Below, one piece after another: positions 10,344 to 18,830 of a stretch of DNA of 64,000 nt. A program made the translations under genes and the position numbers. How positions within the stretch are numbered: position 1 is the stretch's first letter; the number at the start of each line of letters is the position of its first letter. This stretch comes from Zelonia costaricensis. Taxonomy: Eukaryota > Euglenozoa > Kinetoplastea > Trypanosomatida > Trypanosomatidae. The stretch spans positions 36,558 through 100,557 of the forward strand of contig JASAOO010003535.1 of assembly GCA_030849075.1 (NCBI GenBank), in the 5' to 3' direction. The notes under the pieces were generated by a model. The model was given only the letters and a program-made list of their open reading frames with translations. It was not told the DNA's origin and made no database searches.

Positions 10344-13300
10344 CTAGAGCGCCCCACTCGATGCGTTCACGGAGGCCGCGGCGGAGGGAGTGAGGAGCGC
10401 GCCGAAGCCGACGAGGTCCTCCAGCGTGCCGGCGGACCGGCCAGCGACACTGTCGCGCAGGGCGCCGACCTTGCGCGTGCGGCACCACCACCGCCGGAAA
10501 ACGCTGAAGCGGTCCTCCTGCGACGGGCGCACCTGCATCGGAAGCGCATCCATCACGTCGAAGTCCGACGCCGGGGCCTCGAGCGTGCCGGCGGGCGGCG
10601 GCCGCGAGGCGAGAAGGGGCGGCGCGTCGTGGCCCAGCAGCCCAGCCGTCGGCTCTGCGGCCGCATGCAGCTGCAGCTGCCGTGTGCCCGAGGCGGAGGC
10701 CGCGGCAGCGGTGTAGTACTGCGCTGCTGCCCCGTAAGGCAGCAAGAGCTCCACCGGCCGGCGGGCTGCGCCGCCGCTGGCGGACTGCCGACGCAGCTCG
10801 GTAATGCTCGGTGGCCAGTCGACGCTGCGAGCCGGGAGCGTCGCCGGCGCACTTGCGCTGCCCGCACCCAGCCCGGGCCTGCCTGCGCCGTGGAGGAAGT
10901 GCAGCGGGCTGGCCGGCGAGGTGGGCCGGCTGTACCCAAAGAGCATCTGCTGGCGCGTGTCCCCCCCAGGCGTGCCCGCCAACGACGGAGACGACGCCGA
11001 CGGGGTCGTCGACTGCGATGCGGGGGTGGTCTGCGCATCGGCGTTCGCCGCGGCGGGTGTGGCAAAGAAGGAGCGCCACGCGGCGTTCATCCCGCCCGCT
11101 TTCACCTCCGCACTGCCGTGCGCGTTGCCCACGCCAGGGACGGCCGCAGCAGCGGCGGCGGCGGCTTTCTTACTCGACGCCGACGGCGGACGTCCACGAC
11201 CCGGCACTGTTGCTGATGCCGTTGCAGGCGCGACCGGTGTTGGCGGGGCCGAGTAGTCGATGCGGACGGTCGGGTGATGGACCGTGGCCAGCTCTTCGAG
11301 AATGTCGGGCCCGTAGAGGACGTGGTCGTCGAGCAGCCAGTGCACGTAGCGGGTGCTGTGCAGCTCGTTGTACGTCACATTGGCGAGGTGCCGGCCCAGA
11401 GCCGCATCCCACGCACTCGAGGCGGGACTGACGCGTGACTGGAACTCCGCCTCCACGAGTCGCTCCGCGCGGTGTCGTGATGCTGCGGTGTCGCCCATGG
11501 CGTCGCGTGCGCCTCCGCCGTCGTCATCTCCTCCCTCGCCGCGTACTGGGTCGCTCCAGTCGGGGTGCAGGGGCGACGCGTCGTGCGCAGACGTGCGTGG
11601 CCGCTTGCGTGCTTGGCGCTGCCTCCCCCTCCGCCTGTCAGCAGACCGCAAAGAGAGAAGCAGCACCTGCAGCTTGTTCAGCCAGTACCGAATGTCCGTC
11701 GTCGTGCGGCGCGCGGCATCGCAGTGCACCGCGGCGCCCAGCTGCCCCACATCCTGCGTCGTGCTGCCATCAGCGGACGACGTGGAGGCGCCATCGGCAC
11801 CGCAGCCGAAGACCTCATCGCGCAGCTGAAGGACGAGTTCGGTGAAAAGCCCCACGTCGCGCACCTGCAGACGCCGTGACATGCCGTCCAGCTCCTGCTG
11901 CCACGACGCGCCACTCTCGCCCCCACGTGACTCGAGGCCTGCTACCTGCGACGGGGGCACTGCGTCGAGCAGGTCCAGCTCCACGGCGCCCACGACAAGC
12001 AGCTGCACGAACAGGGCGGCGGGGGGTAGCGCGTCGACGACAGTGAAGGGCGTCTGCGAACCGAAGAAGTGCGACACGAGCGACGAGTTGAGCAGCATGT
12101 GGGTGTACCGCGCAGCGAGGGACGCGGCAGCAGAGGAGGAGGCTGCTGCTGCTGCTGCGGCAGCAGAGGAACCGAGGCCACCCGCGCCGGCGCTGCTGCC
12201 GTTTGGTCCAGCGGTCGCGTTCCCGGCGCCGGCTGCACCCCCACCAGCCCCGCCGCCGCCGCTGCTGCTGCTGTGCACTGCAGGCGAGAAGAGCGCGATG
12301 AAGGCGGCAGGAGACGCGCTGGCCGCCTGCGCTGACGCTCCAGCGCCCCCGCCGCCGTCCCCCGCCGCAGGTGACGTCGACGCCGCACCGCTGCTGCTCT
12401 CGTGCCCTCCGGCGGCTGCCCCAGCCCCAGCGGCGGCTCCGCGGCTGCTCAGCTCCGTCTCGCCGTGGAGCGCCTGTTGCGCCGCCTCCAGCGCCGCCAT
12501 GGAGGTCGTGAGGCCGGCAGCCTCGCACAAGTCCCAGTACGTCTGCTGCTGATGCGCATGGGTGGCGCGGCTCGGCGAAGGTGCGAGGAACGGCTCCGTG
12601 TCGTAGCGCTGCGACGGGGCCGGATCGGCGGAGACTGTGACGACGATGGGCACCTTGCTGCGGTGGGCCAGGTCGCGGATGGCTGCGTAGAAGGGCTTGG
12701 CCGACTCGTCGCCCAGCAGCACGTCCGCGTCTTCGAAGAGGAGAAGCGTCTGTGTGTCGGTGGAGGGGGCTGGGGTCGGTGAGGGCAGAGGCGAGGGCGG
12801 GCTGGCGGGGGCCGCTGCTGCCACCGTCGGCGCGCTGTGCGGCTGCTGCTCGTCGACCACGGTCACCGACGCTTGCCCAGGTCGACTGGCCGTGGCGCCG
12901 TTGCCGCCACTGCCGCTGCCAGTCTTGGTGGCCGCTGTGCGGCTTCCCTTGCCGAAGAAGCTGGCGACTGCTTGGGCGGAGATGCCGTTCGCCTTGCGCG
13001 CCTCACGCCGCTTCGACTCCGCCTCTCGCTCCGTCGCGGCGGCCTCGGCCTTGGCGCGCTCCACCAGTGCGGCGTGCTGCTGCTTGAGCCGCGCGAGCTC
13101 CTCCTCCACGTTGAAGCCGCCCGTCGTGCCCGCCCGCGCCAGTCCGCTCAGTCGGTGGCTGCGCGTGAGCTCGGCCAGGAGGTGCTCGACGGACTTGGAG
13201 CAGCGCCGCACCGAGGCGTTCATCTCCACGACGCGGAAGCCCAGCAGCTGCGCTGCGACGTACACTGCCGCGGTCTTGCCAGCCCCTGTCGGTCCCGACA

Positions 13301-16300
13301 CGACCGCGATGTTCGTCAGCTCGTCCTTGGTGCCCGCATCGTCATCGCTGTCACTCTCCGCTGCCGACGTGGAAGTGCCACTGTCGGAGTGCGAGGTGGA
13401 CGCCGAGTCATCCGAGGCCGGGGACGCCGCGGTACGCCTTCCACCCGCAGCTGCGGCCCTGCCGGGCCTTCCGGGTTGCCCACGTCGGCGCCGCGGGCTG
13501 TGTGCGCCTTCGCTGCTGGTCGAGCCATCGCTGCAGTCGCTTCGCTCTTCTTCATCCTCATCTCCGCTGGAGGCGGTGTCGCCCCTCCTTCGATTACGAC
13601 GTCGCCGCAGCCCCGCACGCGCGCCGCTACTCGCCGGCCCTGCGGCGCCGGTCCGCAGCATCGCCTCGAGCATTGCCGAGGCACCACCGCCACCACCACC
13701 GACCTCGTCTGCGCCCTCGCGGTGAAAGTAGCCCTTCCTCTTCGCCCGCCGCCGCTGCCGTGCCGCGAGCTGCTCCCGCTGCTCCTGCTCCTTCTTGGCG
13801 AGCCGCGCACTGCGTAGCCGGTTGCCGTAGGCGTCCTCGTAGTACGTCCCGTTGGCGGCCGACCCCAGCGCCCTGCGGCACGCCTCCTCACGCATCTCCT
13901 TGAAGAAGGGGAGCGCCGCACACACCCGAGAGACGCGCCCATTCGTCCAGCTCGACTCCGCCGCAGCGGCGGCGGCCTCGGCGACGGTGGAGTCGCTTTC
14001 ACGGACGGCCGCCGCGCGATCAGTGGGCGTGGCATCGGCTGGGGTCCAGGCGTCTTCGCAAGAGTCGCCCGGCGCCGCAGCAAAGGCGCTGGCCGCGACG
14101 GCAAGCGGCGTGATACCTGTCTTGACGGCGTGCCGCCAGGCCAGGCGGTACAGCTCATAGGCGCGCGACGCGGACACGGACTGCGTGAGCTCTGTCAGGG
14201 TGGAGGAGGGGAGCGACCCCAGCGAGGAGGCCACTGCCGCAGCGGTAGCAGCACCAGCAGCGCCGCCAACAACGAGGTCGGTGGAGTCGATGGGCTGCTG
14301 CGCAGGGGATGGCGTGCGAGTGGAGGGAGAAGCCCCGGGCTGCTTCACGACGAGCTCATCCTCTGCTGCGTCGTCAGGCGTCAGCACCACCACCGCGGCG
14401 GCGTCCTTCAAGCTGCTGCTGCTGTTGCTGTTGCTGCCAGTGCCTTTCTCCGTCTTCACGGATGGGTTCCCCGCCGCCGCCGCAGCGCCGAAGAAGCGCA
14501 GGAAGGCGGACCGCTTCTCCTCCTTCACCTGCGCCACCTGTGCCACCTGCGCCTCACGTGCCTGCTGAACGAGAGTATCAACAGTTGTGTGCCGGCGCGG
14601 TGCCGATGCTGGGCCACCTACAACTGCATCCTCCACCTTCACCGCGTCCGCCACGCGTTGCGGATAGGGCTCCCCATTCGAGGTGTGTCGAGTGGCGCCC
14701 CGGTTCTCCGCGTCCTCGACCTCGACGTCGCTGCCGCTGTCCTCGCTGCTGCCGCCGCTGTCGCTGTCGACGTCTTCGACACTCAGCGCCGCTCCCCGGC
14801 ACCGCCGGCGCGGCTCCTGCTGCTGCGGCTGCTGTTGTCGATGCCCCTTTCGAACACTGGTGCCCCTCTCTCCCCGCGCGCGCTTGCGCTGCACCTTGCC
14901 ACTGCTGCGTGCGCCTCTTGCCGACACGACGGCATGGCCGGTGCCGCTTGTCGTCGCTGCGGCGGAGGCGGCGGCCAGGCCACCCTTCTTGCGCCACGTA
15001 CGCAGCCACTTGAAGAGCCGGACCGTCTCGACAGCGAAGGAGGTGGTTCGCAGGAGGGGGGCTGGGTACTTGAGGTACAGCAGCGTGCCCTCCTCCCCAA
15101 ACGGCACGAGCGCCGCCGCGGGTAGCGCCGCCGGGGCGCCGGGTGTGGGCACGGGGTGGAGTGGCGAGGTCGGGCTGCCGAGGGGATTGCCAGCGGGGCC
15201 GTTCCGGTGCGCCGTCGCTGCGGTGCGGCGACGCAGGCAACACAGCAGCGCCGCGTACCGCACGACGTCCTCGACGAGCACCGGCAGCTCGTATAGGCGC
15301 TTGGCCCGTGTCGCCTGGTCCTCGCGCCGTCGCGCGGCCCGCTGCTTCTGCACGGAGTCCTGGAGATGGCGAAGTACGGCGTCCACGAACGGGCTCGGGG
15401 GCCGGTGCAGACGCCCCGCCGCGGAGGGGGACATGACCTGCAACACACGCGGCGGCGGCGGCGGCGCTCCCGAGGCTTCCGCGCTGCGACTCGCCTGGGC
15501 CTCGCCGCTGTTGCCGTCCACGGCGTACATCTCCTCGACGTCGCAGCGAGGTGGTCGTGCTCCTCGTGATCCCGCTGCCGTCGATGCGGCACCCCTGTGA
15601 GCTGGATAGAGCGCCGCCGTGCGGGTGGCCTGCAGCGACGGCGGCGAGGGACCACTTGCTGAGTTCGCGGCGGCCGTTGGTGCACGCGATGCTGGCAGAA
15701 GCTCGGACAGGAGACCCGAGGTGCCGGCCGACCACCCGCCCTGCAGGAGCGCCAATCCGCGCACGAGCTGTGCTTGCTGCAGGTCCAGCTCGGCGCGGCG
15801 GCGGTGGCGTTGCGCGTCTTCGGCGGCGTACGCGCTGCGCAGCGCCGCACGGAGGAGTTCAGCCACGCTGTTGCCCTGCAGTACCTCAGCATCACGGTGG
15901 GGTGGCCCCCGTGCCGCCGCAGCGGGTGCCGAAGACCCGGCGCTGAGCCAGGAGCTCTCCGGCAGTGCCGCGCCGCGTCTGGCCGCATCGCTGAGCGGCT
16001 CCGTAACAGCCCCACCTCTGCCCGTGTGAGCGCTGCGAGGGCCGCGGTAGAGGGAGGTTCGCTCCGGGTCGAGTAGCGATGCCGACGCTGCGATGTTCGC
16101 CTTCCGTGGCTTCTCACACTGCTGCTGGTTCTGTTCCAGCCGTGAAGGGTTCGTGGGCGGGCTCCCCTCCGCGTCGCTGTCGTTCGTGGTGTCGCTCTTG
16201 CCGCTGTCGGTGCTGCTGCTCCGCGATGTTGCGGCAGCGATGGCCACCGTAGCGGCGCCTCGACGGTTGGCTGGCGCTGCAGAAAGGAAGGCGTTGCCGT

Positions 16301-17294
16301 ACCGCGGCTGCACGCTCTCCACCACAGCGCCGTTCACCGGTACCCGCGGCCCTGTGAGCGCTGCGTCGCGACCAGGTTGCGGCGCCTCGCCATCCCACGG
16401 ACCTCGGAGATGATCAGCGTGGTGGCGCAGGGAGGCCTGGATGCCGTAGGTGAAGTACTCCACCAGCTCGGAGGCGTGGCGGAGGGGGGCGGCATCCACA
16501 ACGTGTTGCAGCGAAGTAGCGCGGGCGTGTCGCGTATTATGGGAGAAGCAGGCGCCACTGTCCGACGTGGTGCGCCTTGGTGCATTCAGCGCTCCTGACT
16601 GCGGGCTCTCACCTTCATCGTCATCGTCCTCGCTTCTGCTACGCACTCTACTGCCTTGCATTGAAGCTGCACGCGGTGCACCGGTGGAGGTGCGCTGCAC
16701 GATCTCTTCCTCCTCCTCATCCGCCCGTGCTCTACGGACAGGCGTAAGGGAGTGGGACGCGATGGACACGACGTCGTCCGAGGCTGCGCGGCGGCTGCCC
16801 GCTGTGACCGACGCCGACGGCGTCAGAGACGGCGTGCTCGCTGGGCCAACGCTGCACTCATCCACGGTTCTCTTCACGTCGCTTCCCCTCTTGGACGGAC
16901 GAGGAGGCCGATGATCAGTGCGGTGTTGCTTGCCGAGGCTGCGCAGCACACATTTGTCGCTGTCAACCGTGGAGTTGTCGCTGTCGCACTCGTGCGGTGG
17001 CGATGGCGCCTCTTCGTCTTCCTCGATCACCGTCACGGCAGACGCGTCATCTTCCACGGCGACGCGCTGACCTCGACCCCGACCACGAATGCTGCCGCGG
17101 CTGCGGCCGCCTCTACCGCGAGTGCAAGTTGCAGCGCCGGGTTCACTGGAGGTGCGGAGGACCGCGGACTGCTGCTGCTGCTGTTGTTCGTGCAACCCAC
17201 GCGCCACACGTTGTCCTCGCCCTCTGGACACCGAAGCTGACGCAGGGGCGGCAGCGGTGGGCTGTCGCGCCTTCGCTGGTGAGCGCCCGACCAT
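10344..17294 (-). CDS. ATAD5/Elg1-like AAA+ ATPase, large subunit of an RFC-like clamp unloader (2,316 residues)
   Basis: Probable large subunit of the Elg1-RFC complex, which removes PCNA from DNA after replication in the nucleus. The AAA+ core has a Walker A motif GPTGAGKT at residues 1334-1341, followed by a stretch ending FRVVEMNAS, closely resembling the ATAD5 pattern with its EVNAS. A Walker B-like LLLFEDAD lies at 1517-1524 (ATAD5/Elg1 also has an FEE/FED form), then a VPIVVTVSADP segment like sensor 1. A DIRYWLNKLQ segment starts at 1867 and resembles the ATAD5 DIRKSILYLQ region. The first ~1,300 residues are disordered, with acidic and basic blocks, poly-Gln and poly-Ala, and three VKxE sumoylation-like sites. 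Four hydrophobic-FF motifs (residues 934-935, 1446-1447, 1743-1744, 2076-2077) resemble weak PCNA-binding motifs. The start at 17294 (MVGRSPAKARQ) follows an AG at 17355-17356. Rad17 and Ctf18 are alternatives, but the motif wording favours ATAD5. It is longer than human ATAD5, mainly through low-complexity insertions. Confidence 0.85.
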   Translation of the reverse strand: MVGRSPAKARQPTAAAPASASVSRGRGQRVARGLHEQQQQQQSAVLRTSSEPGAATCTRGRGGRSRGSIRGRGRGQRVAVEDDASAVTVIEEDEEAPSPPHECDSDNSTVDSDKCVLRSLGKQHRTDHRPPRPSKRGSDVKRTVDECSVGPASTPSLTPSASVTAGSRRAASDDVVSIASHSLTPVRRARADEEEEEIVQRTSTGAPRAASMQGSRVRSRSEDDDDEGESPQSGALNAPRRTTSDSGACFSHNTRHARATSLQHVVDAAPLRHASELVEYFTYGIQASLRHHADHLRGPWDGEAPQPGRDAALTGPRVPVNGAVVESVQPRYGNAFLSAAPANRRGAATVAIAAATSRSSSTDSGKSDTTNDSDAEGSPPTNPSRLEQNQQQCEKPRKANIAASASLLDPERTSLYRGPRSAHTGRGGAVTEPLSDAARRGAALPESSWLSAGSSAPAAAARGPPHRDAEVLQGNSVAELLRAALRSAYAAEDAQRHRRRAELDLQQAQLVRGLALLQGGWSAGTSGLLSELLPASRAPTAAANSASGPSPPSLQATRTAALYPAHRGAASTAAGSRGARPPRCDVEEMYAVDGNSGEAQASRSAEASGAPPPPPRVLQVMSPSAAGRLHRPPSPFVDAVLRHLQDSVQKQRAARRREDQATRAKRLYELPVLVEDVVRYAALLCCLRRRTAATAHRNGPAGNPLGSPTSPLHPVPTPGAPAALPAAALVPFGEEGTLLYLKYPAPLLRTTSFAVETVRLFKWLRTWRKKGGLAAASAAATTSGTGHAVVSARGARSSGKVQRKRARGERGTSVRKGHRQQQPQQQEPRRRCRGAALSVEDVDSDSGGSSEDSGSDVEVEDAENRGATRHTSNGEPYPQRVADAVKVEDAVVGGPASAPRRHTTVDTLVQQAREAQVAQVAQVKEEKRSAFLRFFGAAAAAGNPSVKTEKGTGSNSNSSSSLKDAAAVVVLTPDDAAEDELVVKQPGASPSTRTPSPAQQPIDSTDLVVGGAAGAATAAAVASSLGSLPSSTLTELTQSVSASRAYELYRLAWRHAVKTGITPLAVAASAFAAAPGDSCEDAWTPADATPTDRAAAVRESDSTVAEAAAAAAESSWTNGRVSRVCAALPFFKEMREEACRRALGSAANGTYYEDAYGNRLRSARLAKKEQEQREQLAARQRRRAKRKGYFHREGADEVGGGGGGASAMLEAMLRTGAAGPASSGARAGLRRRRNRRRGDTASSGDEDEEERSDCSDGSTSSEGAHSPRRRRGQPGRPGRAAAAGGRRTAASPASDDSASTSHSDSGTSTSAAESDSDDDAGTKDELTNIAVVSGPTGAGKTAAVYVAAQLLGFRVVEMNASVRRCSKSVEHLLAELTRSHRLSGLARAGTTGGFNVEEELARLKQQHAALVERAKAEAAATEREAESKRREARKANGISAQAVASFFGKGSRTAATKTGSGSGGNGATASRPGQASVTVVDEQQPHSAPTVAAAAPASPPSPLPSPTPAPSTDTQTLLLFEDADVLLGDESAKPFYAAIRDLAHRSKVPIVVTVSADPAPSQRYDTEPFLAPSPSRATHAHQQQTYWDLCEAAGLTTSMAALEAAQQALHGETELSSRGAAAGAGAAAGGHESSSGAASTSPAAGDGGGGAGASAQAASASPAAFIALFSPAVHSSSSGGGGAGGGAAGAGNATAGPNGSSAGAGGLGSSAAAAAAAASSSAAASLAARYTHMLLNSSLVSHFFGSQTPFTVVDALPPAALFVQLLVVGAVELDLLDAVPPSQVAGLESRGGESGASWQQELDGMSRRLQVRDVGLFTELVLQLRDEVFGCGADGASTSSADGSTTQDVGQLGAAVHCDAARRTTTDIRYWLNKLQVLLLSLRSADRRRGRQRQARKRPRTSAHDASPLHPDWSDPVRGEGGDDDGGGARDAMGDTAASRHRAERLVEAEFQSRVSPASSAWDAALGRHLANVTYNELHSTRYVHWLLDDHVLYGPDILEELATVHHPTVRIDYSAPPTPVAPATASATVPGRGRPPSASSKKAAAAAAAAVPGVGNAHGSAEVKAGGMNAAWRSFFATPAAANADAQTTPASQSTTPSASSPSLAGTPGGDTRQQMLFGYSRPTSPASPLHFLHGAGRPGLGAGSASAPATLPARSVDWPPSITELRRQSASGGAARRPVELLLPYGAAAQYYTAAAASASGTRQLQLHAAAEPTAGLLGHDAPPLLASRPPPAGTLEAPASDFDVMDALPMQVRPSQEDRFSVFRRWWCRTRKVGALRDSVAGRSAGTLEDLVGFGALLTPSAAASVNASSGAL

Positions 17295-18830
17295 GGGCGG
17301 CAGCGAGGAGCTTGCACAAAGCACACGCACACACGCACGAGTTGGTTCACGGAGCTGCGCACCAGCAGCGTGGAGGGTAGGGGGATGTCAGAGAAGCGGG
17401 AGGAGGGGAGCGACGGAGGCTCAGCCGGTGGCAGCCTGGCGGGTGCGGAGAGCTGCGCACGGATCGATTACAGGCGAAGAAACACTCGAGGAGGAGAATC
17501 GACGGAGTTGGAGAAGAAAAACTGAGCAGTGCCACGTGGCAAGGAAGGAGGGGGCGGGGTGGAGGGGGGGGGGGAAGAGGCAGGAGGTGAGGAGGTAGAA
17601 GAGAAGTACAACACGGTGAGGGGATGGTGAGTGTGCGGGTGTGGCGAACGAAGGTGATGGTAAGAGTCGGGAGAGGGCAAGGTGGTGCTTGCTCTCTCCT
17701 TCTATGAAAGAGCCGGGTGCACGCAGGTTTTGGGAGGAGGCGAGTGCGCTGTGTATGCGTGCCTGTATACAGTGCACGTGTACGTGTACGTGTGTGTATG
17801 GTCGCCGACCGGGACAGGAACCGGTGAGAAGAGAGACAGGAGAGGGACTGGGAAGACTGTGCAGGCGTTGGTCCCTCGGTTTTAGACTCGCGCTGCGCTT
17901 CGCTGATGTCAACTTGATTCTGCGATGAGGGACGCCGTCTGCGCGCAGCAGCCACTTGCGCGCCGTTGCCGCGAGCACCAGCTGCTGCCCTCTCGCACAC
18001 ACACACACACACAAACACACACGCCAGAGGAGGCGGGAACGAAAGGACAAGCGCTGCGGCCGCTTTGTGTTTTGCCGCACTGACTTTTTTTTTCCCCCAC
18101 CGATCTCGTCGCCGCTGTCTTTCTGTGCTGCGTGCAGCGTGTGTTGACGGTGGGCAGCGGTCAGGCGGTGTTGTGCAACGTGTGTCGGCGTGTTCGGGTG
18201 TGTGTGAAGAGGGGGAGGGGGAGGGGGCGGAAGCGAAGAGAAGGGGCGGAGAACAACGGGCGGTGTGTGAACAGTTTTTCCAAAAAAGAGAAAGGTCATG
18301 GGAGCCTTGCAGGACGACAGACGCTGCGAGGGGCGGAGTTCGACCACCCACACGCGAATCGCGCAAAAAAAAAAAGGCGACGACGTGAAGGCGCCCACGC
18401 ATCAAGGGTTGCTTCGACGGTGCACGCGTTACTTGTGTGTTTGTGTGCGTGTGTTCGACTTCCCAGCCATCCGGCACTTGCGCTATGTCTCGCTGTGCCC
18501 TTGGATGCGGGACTGACGCGCGCGCCGCGCTCGGATGCTGCCGCCCCCCTTTTTGTGGTAGTTGCCGCACGGCAGCTGCGAGTTCCGCCTCTGCAAAGTG
18601 TGAGTGTTGTCGCGCGGCAATGCACGGGCCTGCCTAGAGAAGAGCCAGCGAGGGGCGATAAGCAGAAACGCACAACACCGACGCTGTCGTGGAGAGTGTG
18701 TGCCAACCGTACCACTGAGAAGTTGGCCGCTGCCCAGGACAAGCGGCACTGCCCCCCTGTCGCTTCCCTTCCTCGGCGCAGCCCCAACCCTTCCCTCTTT
18801 CCCCATGGGCCGCCGCTCGCATCTCACACA
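17295..18830. other. Intergenic region
   Basis: There is no supported gene. It includes G-rich runs near 17560-17575, a TG-rich stretch near 17775-17800, a CA tract near 17998-18022 and a long T/C run near 18085-18100. The right part (about 18400-18830) has more even composition and is probably the 3' UTR of the WD40-RING gene. Confidence 0.65.
17355..17420 (-). promoter_or_regulatory. Predicted spliced-leader acceptor for the Elg1-like gene
   Basis: On the minus strand a C/T-rich tract (about 17364-17420) is followed by GGTGCGCAG, with the AG at 17355-17356. The ATG at 17294 lies 61 bases downstream and is the first in the frame. Predicted from sequence pattern only. Confidence 0.45.

Noticed and set aside
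17347..18570. Minus-strand open frame of 407 codons
   Set aside because: Low-complexity translation of pyrimidine tracts and TG repeats; overlaps the 5' UTR and splice signal of the Elg1-like gene.
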